Of a stretch of 64,000 bases of DNA, positions 8,914 through 18,244 are shown in pieces. The position numbers were made by a program, and so were the translations under genes. The notes beneath the pieces are model-generated. The model was given only the letters and a program-made list of their open reading frames with translations. It made no database searches and was not told where the DNA came from. Source of the DNA: JAGVSR01 sp963778225 (GTDB lineage Bacteria > Pseudomonadota > Alphaproteobacteria > Rhizobiales > Hyphomicrobiaceae); assembly GCA_963778225.1 (NCBI GenBank), contig CAVZTR010000012.1:186001-250000 (forward strand). Direction: 5' to 3'. Position 1 is the stretch's first letter. Every line of letters starts with the position of its first letter.

Positions 8914-8945
8914 AAGCCCGCCGGTTTGACCAGCGGGCTTCGGCA
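8914..8945 (+). terminator. probable terminator after the second DUF465 gene
   Basis: Perfect 8-bp stem AAGCCCGC (8914-8921) / GCGGGCTT (8933-8940) with an 11-base loop, followed by a weakly T-rich stretch. It lies between convergent genes (8600-8776 plus, 8971-9594 minus), so it may serve both. Confidence 0.5.
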
Positions 8946-8970
8946 TTTCTTGTATCACTCGGCGCTGCGA

Positions 8971-9594
8971 TTAGAGATCGCCTTCGCGCTCCGGCGTTCC
9001 GTCATCAGCGCCCTGTCCACGACCGGGGCCGCGGCCAGGACCATCGCGGTCGCCGCCGCGCTTTTCCCAGCGGTCGTGATGACGGCCCCATTTGCCGTGC
9101 TTGCCCATGCCGATCTCCGACACGGCCTTCTTCTGCGCGTCATCGAGCGACGCGTAGAGTTTCTCGACTGCCGGTCGAACAATCTTCATGCCTTCGAGGG
9201 CGGCGGCGAGTTGTGCTTCCGTATCGGCCAGACGAGCCGTGATGTCCTTAGCCGCTGGCTTCTTGTCAGCATCGGCCGTGGGCTCGGGCTTCGGCGGGCA
9301 GGCCGCTGCGACCTTCGTGGCGGCGGTTTTCACTGCCGATTTCAGTTCGTCGAATGCCGGCTTTTGGGCATCGGTGGGGTTCACCTTGTATTCGAGGCGA
9401 ACCATCATCAGGTCGGCCTTCTCTGCCGGGTTGCCGCGGCACAGCGGACCTGCGAGCCCCATCATGCCATGCGGGCCACCCCAGCCGTGGGGGCCCTTAT
9501 GGTGCCAGCCGCCATGGCGGTGGGCGACGGCGGCTGCCGATCCGAGCGTCATTATGACGGCGGCGCCAGCGAGAATTTTTCCATTACGCGTCAT
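8971..9594 (-). CDS. Spy/CpxP-like periplasmic LTxxQ-motif protein
   Basis: A 207-residue exported protein. The signal peptide is MTRNGKILAGAAVIMTLGSA, followed by a His/Gly-rich stretch (HRHGGWHHKGPHGWGGPHGM) that could bind metal. The helical core resembles the Spy/CpxP periplasmic chaperone superfamily: an LTxxQ-like site is seen in LYASLDDAQKKA, and an earlier degenerate repeat in NPTDAQKPAFDELK. A Cys pair (LC near 51, ACP near 98) is present. The C-terminus is Gly/Arg/Asp-rich. ATG 9594 is followed by a normal n-region. Members of this family act in envelope or metal stress; the His-rich insert makes metal sensing or buffering plausible here, by inference only. Confidence 0.75.
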   Translation of the reverse strand: MTRNGKILAGAAVIMTLGSAAAVAHRHGGWHHKGPHGWGGPHGMMGLAGPLCRGNPAEKADLMMVRLEYKVNPTDAQKPAFDELKSAVKTAATKVAAACPPKPEPTADADKKPAAKDITARLADTEAQLAAALEGMKIVRPAVEKLYASLDDAQKKAVSEIGMGKHGKWGRHHDRWEKRGGDRDGPGRGPGRGQGADDGTPEREGDL

Positions 9595-9749
9595 CGGGTT
9601 CTCCTTGTTCGAGCCGCGGCGCGTCCGGACCGCCTATGCGGGGGGAGCGAGGCACTGAGGGAAGGTGCCTGGCGGGCCGAAGCACGCCGCGTCACTCATC
9701 GAACGATTGCGGAGAAAGAACCCGTCGAAGAATTTTCGGAGGCTGGGGC

Positions 9750-11378
9750 TCAGGCGTCCTTGGCGAGGTCCCGGAGGCGGAACTTCTGGATCTTGCCGGT
9801 GGCGGTTTTGGGTAACTCCGTGAACACGACGTGGCGCGGGGCCTTGTAATGGGCGAGCCGCTCGCGGCACCAGGTCACGATCTCTTCCTTCGATGCGGCC
9901 GCCCCCGTCTTCAGCTCGACGAAGGCGCAGGGAGTCTCGCCCCACTTTTCGTCAGGTTTGGCGACGACCGCGCAGGCGGCAACGGCGGGATGCTTGTAGA
10001 GGACATCCTCGACCTCGATGGACGAGATATTCTCGCCACCGGAAATGATGACGTCCTTTGAGCGATCCTTCAGCTGGATGTAGCCGTCGGGATGCAAGAC
10101 GCCGAGATCGCCAGAATGGAACCAGCCGCCGGCAAAGGCCTCCGCCGTGGCGTCGGCGTTCTTGAGGTAGCCCTTCATCACGATATTCCCGCGGAACATG
10201 ACCTCGCCCATCGTCTCACCGTCGGCGGGAACAGGGATCATGGTCTCGGGGTTCATCACGGTGAGATCTTCCAGCGCGACGTAGCGCACACCCTGACGAA
10301 TGCGCTTCTTGGCTTTCGCCTCCTCATCCAGCGCCAGCCACTCGGTGTTCCACTCGTTGATCGTTGCGGGGCCGTACGTTTCGGTGAGGCCGTAGAGGTG
10401 GGTCAGATCGAAGCCGGCGGCAACCATAGCATCCAGAACCGCCTGCGGCGGCGGTGCGGCGGCGTGATTGAACGACACCCGATGCCTGATTTCGCGTTTT
10501 TCCTCGGGTTTTGCCCCAAGCAGCGTCGCCATCACGATGGGCGCGCCGGAGATGTTCGTCACCTTGTAATCCGCGATGGCGTCGTACATCGCCTTCGCCC
10601 GCACCCAGCGCAGGCAAATGTGCGTACCGGCCACCATCGCCAACGACCAGGTGAAACACCAGCCGTTGCAGTGGAACATCGGCAGCGTCCACAGGTACAC
10701 GGGGTGGCGTCCCATTCCGGTGGCGATGGTGTTGGAATAGCACATCAGCGCCGCGCCGCGATGGTGGTAGACGACGCCCTTCGGGTTGCCGGTCGTGCCG
10801 GAGGTGTAGTTGAGCGAGATGGCGTCCCATTCGTCTTCCGGCATGCGCCAGGCAAACTCGGGATCCGAGTTTGCAAGAAGGGTCTCATAGTCGAGATGCG
10901 ATAGGGCGCGTCCCGTCTGCGGGAACTCCAGATCGTTGTAGTCGATGATGATGGGGCGGACCTTGGCGAGCGCGAGGGCTTCGGCCATCGGGCCGGCAAA
11001 TTCGCGATCGGTTATGAGAACCTTGCAATCCGCATGATCAAGCTGGAACGCGAGGATCGGCGCATCGAGGCGTGTATTCAGCGAATGAAGCACCGCGCCC
11101 AGCATGGGCACGGCATAATGCGCTTCCAACATCGGAGGCGTGTTCGACAGCATCACCGAGACGGTATCGCCCGGCCCGATCTGGAGCCGCGACAGGGCAG
11201 AGGCGAGCCGGCGGCAGCGCCCGTAGAACTCTTTCCAGGTGAACTGCTGCGCGCCGTGGATGATTGCGGGATGATTCGGGTACACCGCAGCTGCACGGTC
11301 GAGAAAGGTCAGAGGGGTCAGCGGCTGGTAATTGGCCGGGTTTTTATCGAGATTCTGGCTGTAGGGTGAAAGGATCAT
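9750..11378 (-). CDS. acyl-CoA synthetase (AMP-forming), medium-chain/AlkK-like
   Basis: A 542-residue ANL-superfamily ligase that adenylates a carboxylic acid and transfers it to CoA. Core motifs are LNYTSGTTGNPKGVVYHHRG (phosphate loop, about 180-199), HLYGLTETYGPATINEW (A5), GWFHSGDLGVLHPDGYIQLKDRSKD (A7-A8) and PKTATGKIQKFRLRD with the catalytic Lys (A10, near the C-terminus). Length and N-terminus resemble medium-chain/short-chain acyl-CoA synthetases of the AlkK/DmdB group rather than acetyl-CoA synthetase. The specific acid cannot be deduced. The gene is monocistronic on the minus strand, 155 bases upstream (in genome terms) of the Spy-like gene. Confidence 0.88.
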   Translation of the reverse strand: MILSPYSQNLDKNPANYQPLTPLTFLDRAAAVYPNHPAIIHGAQQFTWKEFYGRCRRLASALSRLQIGPGDTVSVMLSNTPPMLEAHYAVPMLGAVLHSLNTRLDAPILAFQLDHADCKVLITDREFAGPMAEALALAKVRPIIIDYNDLEFPQTGRALSHLDYETLLANSDPEFAWRMPEDEWDAISLNYTSGTTGNPKGVVYHHRGAALMCYSNTIATGMGRHPVYLWTLPMFHCNGWCFTWSLAMVAGTHICLRWVRAKAMYDAIADYKVTNISGAPIVMATLLGAKPEEKREIRHRVSFNHAAAPPPQAVLDAMVAAGFDLTHLYGLTETYGPATINEWNTEWLALDEEAKAKKRIRQGVRYVALEDLTVMNPETMIPVPADGETMGEVMFRGNIVMKGYLKNADATAEAFAGGWFHSGDLGVLHPDGYIQLKDRSKDVIISGGENISSIEVEDVLYKHPAVAACAVVAKPDEKWGETPCAFVELKTGAAASKEEIVTWCRERLAHYKAPRHVVFTELPKTATGKIQKFRLRDLAKDA

Positions 11379-11599
11379 CTGGCGATGCGCAACCTTCTGG
11401 AGATCAATCGATCAGACGCTAGACAATTGCCGTGCCGAGATCAAACAGGCTCGCAGCTTCTACCCTGGAGACCAGCGGTTCCCTTATTGGGCTCGGGCGC
11501 TGCAGGTAGGTGCGTTGATAACGGGGAAATTTGCTTAGACTTTCCAGAAGAGGAGTGCCATCTTTGACCTTGTAGGCGTGACATTTCTGGGAGGAGGCA

Positions 11600-11698
11600 A
11601 TGACCGAACCTCGTCTGGACGCCGTTGCACTCTGGGTTCTGGTGATGCTGCTGTTGGCGCTCACCTTGGCTCTCGAACTGGCGATTTTCGAGAAATAA
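11600..11698 (+). CDS. 32-residue single-helix membrane peptide
   Basis: Short ORF with a near-ideal ribosome site (GGGAGGAGG, 5 bases before ATG 11600). The peptide has a polar start MTEPRLD, one strongly hydrophobic segment of about 20 residues (LWVLVMLLLALTLALELAIF) and ends EK before TAA. It resembles small integral membrane proteins that assist larger complexes, but I recognise no family. It stands alone between the acyl-CoA synthetase (divergent) and DUF4170 gene. The combination of strong initiation site, clean TM segment and charge placement argues against chance. Confidence 0.6.
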   Translation: MTEPRLDAVALWVLVMLLLALTLALELAIFEK

Positions 11699-11974
11699 GT
11701 CGCTTTGGCAGGCGGTCGACCCTGTCCGTAGCGCCCGGCCGACAGGCGGGCGGCCCAGTCCTTAGCGCCCTGGCCATTCGTTTTTGCCTTGCATGATCGC
11801 ACGTTCGTGGCGCGGCGCTTCGCGCCGTTGCTTCCTGGCCTTCGGCTCGGGCACCTTGTCGAGGTCATGGCGCCGGTCCGCAGGCGCGATGAGAGCTTCA
11901 CCGGCTCGTCCGGTGGGTCTTCCATTCGCCGCCCGGCCCACCGGGTTTGCTTTCGCACACCGGATCAGCATCGC

Positions 11975-12217
11975 ATGTCAAAAACTGCGCCAAACCCGCA
12001 ACTGCTCCACCTTGTCTTCGGAGGCGAACTGGAATCGCTCGACGGCGTCACGTTCCGTGACCTGCACGGTCTCGATATCGTCGGGATCTACCCGAACTAC
12101 GCCGAGGCCCATGCCGCGTGGAAGGCGGCGGCGCAGAAATCGGTCGACAACGCTCTCATGCGATATTTCGTGGTGCACTTGCACCGCCTGCTCGATCCGG
12201 CAACGCCCGGGGCTTGA
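11975..12217 (+). CDS. DUF4170 family protein
   Basis: An 80-residue protein matching the alphaproteobacterial DUF4170 family: LLHLVFGGELESLDG, VGIYPNYAEAHAAWKAAAQKS and the C-terminal MRYFVVHLHRLLDP. Family function unknown, but the gene is commonly found next to lipid A/Kdo genes, as here (waaA and lpxK lie 1-4 kb downstream). ATG 11975 gives a normal family N-terminus; upstream in-frame sequence from 11789 is Arg-rich and atypical. Its stop is 6 bases from that of the convergent phosphatase gene. Confidence 0.85.
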   Translation: MSKTAPNPQLLHLVFGGELESLDGVTFRDLHGLDIVGIYPNYAEAHAAWKAAAQKSVDNALMRYFVVHLHRLLDPATPGA

Positions 12218-12223
12218 GCGACG

Positions 12224-12961
12224 TCACTCTCGTCGCAGCCATCCATCGACGAGGCGATTGGCCCAATTCCGGCTGCGGAAGGACTGCTTCAACTTCGCCG
12301 GATCGTAATGGCGTTCGACCCAATCGAAAAAGTCGATCTTGTTCTGCGCAGCATGGGCCAGATACTGATCGAAGAACGCGTCGAGCACGCCGGTATCGGC
12401 AAACCGAACGTGTCCGAAGCGAAGGCTCAGCTGGCGGGCGGCCTTTTCGATCGGAACGTCTTCGACGATGTGCAGATAAAGCGCGCTGGCAAGGCCCGCC
12501 CGGTCAGCGCCCGATTTACAATGCAGTAGAATGGGATGTTCTATCTGCTGAAAAAGATCGCGCAGGCCGTATAGCTCATCGCGGGAGGGCGCATCGCGGC
12601 TACGCAGGCAATAGTCGACGTAAGCCAGACCCAGGCGTTCACAGGCCGCGCGTTCCGTTCTCGCGGTCGGCTTATCTTCGTTGCCTCGCAGATTGACGAC
12701 TGTTTTGACGCCAAGCTTTTTAGCCCTTCGCAGTTGGTAAGGAAGAGGCTGCGCCGCACGCCACGCCCGGGGTCCCAGTCTGTGGCGATTAGGGAACAAG
12801 AGGCGCACGAACAAATGATCAAAAAGCAACATATCGGTATAGTTGACGACCGGAGCGAGGGCCCGGCGCAAGGGCTCGGGTGCGCGCGCAGAAACTTGCG
12901 AGCGCGCATTCATGGTGCTTTTGCGCAGTGCTCGCTTCATCCGTTTAAGGCTGAACCGCAT
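12224..12961 (-). CDS. dual-specificity/tyrosine phosphatase-like protein
   Basis: A 245-residue protein of the cysteine-based phosphatase superfamily. The P-loop is HCKSGADRAG, with nucleophile Cys148 and Arg154 (CX5R), preceded by RAAQPLPYQLRRAKKLGVKTVVNLRG, the typical N-terminal part of alphaproteobacterial tyrosine-phosphatase-like proteins, and a general-acid candidate Asp in YCLRSRDAPS. A basic N-terminus (KRMKRALRK) may lie along the membrane. The substrate is unknown; neighbouring lipid A genes make an envelope role possible. It is embedded between DUF4170 and the acyltransferase-WaaA fusion but on the opposite strand. Confidence 0.8.
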   Translation of the reverse strand: MRFSLKRMKRALRKSTMNARSQVSARAPEPLRRALAPVVNYTDMLLFDHLFVRLLFPNRHRLGPRAWRAAQPLPYQLRRAKKLGVKTVVNLRGNEDKPTARTERAACERLGLAYVDYCLRSRDAPSRDELYGLRDLFQQIEHPILLHCKSGADRAGLASALYLHIVEDVPIEKAARQLSLRFGHVRFADTGVLDAFFDQYLAHAAQNKIDFFDWVERHYDPAKLKQSFRSRNWANRLVDGWLRRE

Positions 12962-13255
12962 TATCTCGATGAAATTCCCAGCATGATACCTTGCAGACCG
13001 TTTTTAGAGGCAATAGCTCGCCAAAGAGCCGGAAAGCAGGCAGGTTCTTCGCACGACTGGTGGCCCGTGCCACCCGCAGCCCTTGCTGCAGCGGTCGATA
13101 AGTGCCGGCGGGCACATGATTTCGGTTGATATTCGCTGCGGTAACCTGAGACAAGAGGACTTCAGAGCGCGCCCACAAGGGTCAGCCAGCCGAAAGACTT
13201 TTGCCGTCGGGGACCCGCAGTCGCAGGCCCGCCGGGGCCGGGGCTCATAGCATCT

Positions 13256-15343
13256 ATGGCACACAAGTCGCCTGACAAGGTGAGCGCTGCACGTCTCGCC
13301 GGCCGGCAACTCGCCAGGCTCGTGCGATTCGTTCATCGCACCTCAAACGTCATCGCCGAACCTGACGGCATCATTGACCGCCTGAGTGCGGAGCATCCGT
13401 GCATTGTCGCGCTGTGGCACGGCCAGTTCATGATGGCTTCGATGCACCGTCCGGATGTGCCTGTGGCGGCGATGGTTGCGCGTCATGGAGATGCGGAGTT
13501 CATCGGTGCGACGATGGAAAATCTGGGCGTGGACCTGGTGCGCGGGGCGGGGGCCGGTAATCGGAAAAAGGATCGCGGCGGCGCCAGCGCGTTGCGCGCC
13601 GCTCTTCAGTGCCTCGCCAACGGCACGTCATTCGTGATGACCGCTGACGTGCCGCCGGGGCCTGCCCGGCGCTGTGGCGAGGGGATCGTCACGCTCGCAC
13701 GCATGAGCGGCAGGCCTATCGTGCCGCTGGCAGTGGCCAGTTCGAGATCCCTGGTGCTCGATACCTGGAGCCGCCTGACCATCAATCTGCCCTTTTCGAA
13801 ATTGGCGTTCGTCTACGGCGACCCGATCTATGTGCCGCGAGATGCAACCCCGGAACAGCTGGAAGACATCCGCCAGTCGGTGGAACGGGCGCTCAACGCC
13901 GCGACGCGACGCGCCTATGCGCTGGCGGGTGCCGATCCAGCGAGATCGACGCCACGCTCCGCCGATCCGTCACTTCCGCCACCAAAACCCGGATTATCTC
14001 TGCGGGCCTATCGTGGTGCGAGCCGCCTTTTGGCTCCGATTGCTCCGATGGTTCTGGCGCGGCGTGCGGAACGCGGGAAGGAGGATCCGGCTCGGCAGAA
14101 CGAGCGACTTGGCCGGAGCCAGCGTGCCCGACCCGACGGACCGCTCGCATGGATCCATGCGGCCAGCGTTGGAGAGCTGATTGCCGTTTTGCCGGTGATT
14201 GATCGAATACGCGAGGCGCGTGCGGACCTCACCGTGCTCGTGACCACGGGGACCGTCACGTCGGCAGGCATTGCGGCGACGCGGCTCGGACCGGGAGCGA
14301 TTCACCAGTTTGTCCCGATCGATACGCCACAGGCCGTCGGGGGTTTTCTCGACCACTGGAAACCGTCCCTCGCGATTTTTACCGAAAGCGAGATCTGGCC
14401 CAATCTCATGCTCGCGACATCGCAGCGGCGGATCCCGCTGGTGCTCGTCAACGCGCGTATGAGCAGCCGGAGCAGCCAGCGGTGGCGGCGGCGCAAGCGC
14501 ATCGCCAAGCAGCTGTTCGGACAGTTCCGTCTCGTCCTGGCGCAGAATGCGGTGTTCGCGCGCAACTTCCAACAACTTGGTGCGCCGCAGACAATTAACG
14601 TGGGCAATCTGAAGATCGATGCGCCGGCTCCGCCCGTGGACGCAGTAGAACTTCAGCGACTGCGTCAGATCATCGGTGACCGGCCGGTTCTGGTCGCGGC
14701 CAGTACGCATGAGGGTGAAGAGCGCATTCTCGCACAAGCGCATTCGAGACTGCGCGAAGCCATGCCGAAGCTGTTGACGATCCTCGCGCCGCGGCATCCG
14801 GAGCGTGGCGAGAAACTCGCCGCCGAGTTCAGCGCCGCTGGTCTCAGCGTCGCGCAGCGTTCCTCGGGCGCTGATCCCACGCACGCGACGGACATCTATC
14901 TCGCCGACACCATTGGTGAACTGGGGCTGTTCTATTCATTAGGGCGCGTCGTCTTCCTTGGCGGGTCGCTGGTGGAGCACGGGGGGCAGAACCCGATCGA
15001 GGCAATCCGGCTCGGATGCGCCGTCATGAGTGGACCGAGCCGGCACAATTTCAGCGATATCTATCGCGTACTCGACGCGGCGGGCGCCGTCGCCACCGTA
15101 AGGACCGCCGAGGACATCGCCGATACCGCTTTGCGGCTGCTGACGGATGAAGCCGCGCGCGAGGCGGCTCATCGCGCCGCTGAGGGCGCGCTTGCGGCGA
15201 TGGGTGGCGCGCTGGACAAGACTGTCGAGGCGCTGCTTCCGCTGCTTCCTGCGGTGAAGCAAAAGCCCGCTCCCGTGGCGGTCCCGCTGCCTGAGACGGT
15301 ATCGGAGACGGCGGACGCAGGGTTTCGCCGTGCCGTCTCGTGA
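13256..15343 (+). CDS. waaA: fusion of DUF374 acyltransferase-like domain and Kdo transferase WaaA
   Basis: A 695-residue protein joining two enzymes that are usually separate neighbours. Residues 1-225 are the DUF374 lysophospholipid-acyltransferase-like domain (ALWHGQFM with His55; TADVPPGPARRCGEG). A Ser/Pro-rich linker (226-247) leads to a complete WaaA/KdtA (248-670): WIHAASVGEL with the catalytic Glu307, FTESEIWPNLM, LVNARMSSRS, TILAPRHPER and GGSLVEHGGQNPIEAI. WaaA adds Kdo to lipid IVA at the inner membrane. The two domains are in one uninterrupted frame, so this is not an assembly join at a stop codon. lpxK overlaps its 3' end by 14 bases, indicating an operon. Confidence 0.9.
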   Translation: MAHKSPDKVSAARLAGRQLARLVRFVHRTSNVIAEPDGIIDRLSAEHPCIVALWHGQFMMASMHRPDVPVAAMVARHGDAEFIGATMENLGVDLVRGAGAGNRKKDRGGASALRAALQCLANGTSFVMTADVPPGPARRCGEGIVTLARMSGRPIVPLAVASSRSLVLDTWSRLTINLPFSKLAFVYGDPIYVPRDATPEQLEDIRQSVERALNAATRRAYALAGADPARSTPRSADPSLPPPKPGLSLRAYRGASRLLAPIAPMVLARRAERGKEDPARQNERLGRSQRARPDGPLAWIHAASVGELIAVLPVIDRIREARADLTVLVTTGTVTSAGIAATRLGPGAIHQFVPIDTPQAVGGFLDHWKPSLAIFTESEIWPNLMLATSQRRIPLVLVNARMSSRSSQRWRRRKRIAKQLFGQFRLVLAQNAVFARNFQQLGAPQTINVGNLKIDAPAPPVDAVELQRLRQIIGDRPVLVAASTHEGEERILAQAHSRLREAMPKLLTILAPRHPERGEKLAAEFSAAGLSVAQRSSGADPTHATDIYLADTIGELGLFYSLGRVVFLGGSLVEHGGQNPIEAIRLGCAVMSGPSRHNFSDIYRVLDAAGAVATVRTAEDIADTALRLLTDEAAREAAHRAAEGALAAMGGALDKTVEALLPLLPAVKQKPAPVAVPLPETVSETADAGFRRAVS

Positions 15344-16382
15344 ACCGTCGTGGTGGTATCGTCCGCAGCCGACGCTGACCGCGCGCCTTTTAGCGCCAGC
15401 GGCGGCGCTTTACGGTGCTGCCGCAGAGTATCGCATGCAAAGGTCGCCTAGCGCCAAGAGCCCGCTTCCGGTCATCTGCATTGGTAATTTTACGGCCGGT
15501 GGGACCGGTAAGACGCCGCTGGCGCTGCTGGTCGCTGACCGGCTCATCCAAAGAGGCTTCACGCCCGTTTTCCTCACACGCGGTTACGGTTCGCGCGTGC
15601 GTGGTCCGACCCTCGTCGATCCGGCGCGACACGGGGCGGCCGACGTCGGCGACGAAGCGTTGCTGCTGGCGCGGGCAGCTTGCGTCATGGTGGCTCCAGA
15701 TCGCACGGCGGGAGCTCGGGCCATCGTCGAGCAGTGTCTCGATGCCAGTCTGATCATCATGGACGACGGGTTGCAAAATCCGTCGCTCGCCAAGGATCTT
15801 CGCATCGCTGTGGTCGATGGCGCGCGCGGGTTTGGGAATGGTCTCGTCATTCCAGCGGGGCCGATGCGGGCGCCCCTCGGTGTGCAACTCACACATACGG
15901 ATGTCGTTGTTGTCAACGGACGGCGTGACGATCGCGACGGCATCGCGCGGGCAATCGCGCCGGCGTTTGCTGGCCCAGTTCTGTCGGCCCATCAGGCGCC
16001 GGCCGGCGATTCCAGCTGGCTAACTGGTACGCCTGTCGTTGCGTTCGCCGGCATTGGCAATCCGCAGCGCTTCTTCAAACTGCTGCAGCAGCTGGGGGCA
16101 CATCTTGTCGAGGAACGCAGCTTCGCCGATCACCATGCCTTCACCGATGGCGAAGCGGCAGATCTCTTGGCCGCCGCGCAGCGGCATGGGGCGACACTGG
16201 TCACCACTGAAAAGGATTTTGTCAGACTGGCCGGAGCGTCTGGCGCGCGTGGCGAACTTGCTCGGTCAGCCAGGCCGCTCGCGATCTCAACGACATTCGA
16301 TGACGACGGTGAAGATCGTCTGCTCGACCTCGTTCTAGAGACGTTGACGCGTCGGCAGAGCGCGCGTCAGCCCGTGGGCTGA
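15330..16382 (+). CDS. lpxK: tetraacyldisaccharide 4'-kinase
   Basis: A 350-residue LpxK, which phosphorylates the 4' position of the lipid A disaccharide at the membrane face. The P-loop is GNFTAGGTGKTP (52-63). FLTRGYGSR, GDEALLLARA and IIMDDGLQNPSL (the catalytic Asp region) follow, and the C-terminal part has VVAFAGIGNPQRFF and FADHHAFTDGE. The start overlaps waaA by 14 bases; the 3' end overlaps the convergent DUF2093 gene by 16 bases. Length is normal. With the upstream fusion gene it makes a compact lipid A-Kdo operon. Confidence 0.93.
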   Translation: MPSREPSWWYRPQPTLTARLLAPAAALYGAAAEYRMQRSPSAKSPLPVICIGNFTAGGTGKTPLALLVADRLIQRGFTPVFLTRGYGSRVRGPTLVDPARHGAADVGDEALLLARAACVMVAPDRTAGARAIVEQCLDASLIIMDDGLQNPSLAKDLRIAVVDGARGFGNGLVIPAGPMRAPLGVQLTHTDVVVVNGRRDDRDGIARAIAPAFAGPVLSAHQAPAGDSSWLTGTPVVAFAGIGNPQRFFKLLQQLGAHLVEERSFADHHAFTDGEAADLLAAAQRHGATLVTTEKDFVRLAGASGARGELARSARPLAISTTFDDDGEDRLLDLVLETLTRRQSARQPVG

Positions 16383-16591
16383 GTTTCCAGGAAGCGTTTC
16401 ATCGAAGCTTCGGGTGTTGCGTAGGCTTCCTGCAGATCAACGCTCCAGTATTTGAGGTTCTGCAGTTCGATGCGCGCGCCGGTCACCGCGCAGCGCACAT
16501 AGTCTCCCGCCGAGAGAACCTGGAATTCTCCGGCCAAATAGCGCACGCGCGCTTCCGTTCCGCCGCCAAACAATCGTTCCAACCTATTCAT
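16367..16591 (-). CDS. DUF2093 family protein
   Basis: A 74-residue protein with the DUF2093 pattern: MNRLERLFGG, ARVRYLAGEFQVLSAGDYVRCAVTGARIELQNLKYWSVDLQEAY split over residues 13-57. The CAVTG and YWSVxxQEAY blocks are diagnostic. Function unknown; it accompanies lpxK across Hyphomicrobiales. ATG 16591 was preferred to one at 16669, which adds an unrelated basic leader. Its 3' end overlaps that of lpxK by 16 bases on the opposite strand, so the two transcripts are complementary at their ends. Confidence 0.85.
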   Translation of the reverse strand: MNRLERLFGGGTEARVRYLAGEFQVLSAGDYVRCAVTGARIELQNLKYWSVDLQEAYATPEASMKRFLETQPTG

Positions 16592-16722
16592 TGCCGTTCC
16601 TTCCCCGCACCTGTTCCGGGGCTTCGCGATCCATCTGCTATGTCTAATGTCCTTGCCGGGCGGGAACAAGACGGGTGCGGCAGCGACCCCCTTTTGGCGC
16701 AGGTTCGCTGCGCGGGTGCCCC

Positions 16723-18244
16723 TCAGAACAGTGAGCCTTGCGGCGTGCTGCCGTCCTTCTTGCGGGCAGGTGGTGCGGGTGTGCCGCCCGCAGGCGTTCC
16801 TTTGCCCGGTGTGCCGGCGGAGACCTCGACGGCGGTCCTGCCATCGGAGAATTCGATTTCGAGCGACCGGCCCGCACTTAGCCCCGATGCGCGGCGCACC
16901 ATGGTGCCCTTCTCGTCGCGGACGATCGCGAAGCCGCGGGCCAGAACGCCTTGGTAACTATACGAGGTCAACAGCTTCGACTGTCCCTCCAGCGCGCGTC
17001 GCTTTTGGTCGAGGCGATTGGCAAGCGCCTCAACGCGCAACCGGCCTCCAATTCGCTCGAAGCGCATCCGCCTTTCGCCAGCGATCCGTGTCAGGGCCGC
17101 GCGGGCGCGCGCGAAACCATCGGCAAGGCGCCGGTCGCGGCGTTCGACGAGCGTACGCAAGAGGCTGGGCGTCAATCGTCCGGCGATCTTGGCCTGCCGC
17201 ATGGTGTGGGCACGCGTATTGGCGAGGAGCGCGCGCGGCAATCGCTGATCGAGGGTGTCGAAGCGCTGGCGGGGCAGCGCCGTCAGATCCTCTGGGCGGG
17301 GCAATCCGCGCGCTGCGGACTTGAGGTGCGCACGGTTTGCTTCCAGCATGCGACGGCAGGCGATACGCAGGCGCTGGCTGCGATCCGCCACGTCGGCCAT
17401 GAGTTCGGAATACTTCGGCACCGCCCATTCGGCAGCCTTTGTCGGCGTGGGCGCCCGGGCATCGGCAACGAGGTCGATCAGCGTCCAGTCGGTTTCATGG
17501 CCCACGGCCGAGATGAGCGGAATGGTGCTTGCGGCCGCGGCGCGCACCACGATCTCTTCATTGAAGCCCCATAAGTCTTCGAGGCTGCCACCGCCGCGGG
17601 CGACGATGAGCACATCCGGACGCGGGATGCGTCCTCCGGGTGGGATCGCGTTGAAGCCACGGATTGCGGCCGCGACTTTGGCGGCACTGCCTTCGCCCTG
17701 CACCGGCACGGGCCAGACGATCACATGCGTGGGGAATCGTTCCTCGAAGCCATGCATCATATCGCGGATCACGGCGCCGGTCGGCGAGGTGATGATACCG
17801 ACGACGCGCGGTAGAAACGGCAGCGGCTTCTTGCGGGACTCCTCGAACAGGCCCTCGGCCGCGAACTTACGTTTGCGATCCTCTAGAGAGCGCCATTAAT
17901 GCGCCAGCGCCTGCCGGCTCCAAAGCTTCGATGACGATCTGGTACTTGGATGAGCCTGGGAAACACGACACCTTGCCGGTGACGATGACTTCCATCCCCT
18001 CCTCGGGCTTGACCTTGAGACGGCCCCAGTTGCCCTTCCAGACGACGGCGTCGATCTTCGCCTTGTCGTCCTTTAGCGAAAAGTAGCAGTGGCCGGAGGA
18101 ATGCGGGCCACGATACCCGGAGATTTCGCCGCGCAATCGAATGTGGCCGAAACCGTCCTCGAGCGCGCGTTTGATCGCGTTCGAAAGTTCGCCGACGGAA
18201 TACTCGGGCGCATTGCGAAGGGGCTGGGGCGTCAGGTCGGCCAC
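16723..18244 (-). CDS. xseA: exodeoxyribonuclease VII large subunit, interrupted by a one-base insertion
   Basis: XseA, the large subunit of exonuclease VII, degrades single-stranded DNA. From 18244 the first phase reads MADLTPQPLRNAPEYSVGEL, the OB-fold GEISGYRGPHSSGHCYFSLKD and YQIVIEALEPAGAGALMAL, then runs into a stop near 17867. The second phase resumes as RKRKFAAEGLFEESRKKPLP, GIITSPTGAVIRD, VARGGGSLEDLW and ISAVGHETD, ending after the coiled-coil C-terminal half. Deleting one base between 17879 and 17891 (CTCTCTAGAG context) gives 506 residues, the expected size. The lesion is probably a sequence error. Gene order DUF2093-xseA is conserved in related bacteria. Confidence 0.88.

Noticed and set aside
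11762..11971. 69-codon minus-strand frame between the small membrane peptide and DUF4170
   Set aside because: Arg/Pro-rich composition, no clear ribosome site, and its start abuts the start of the DUF4170 gene; no family recognised.
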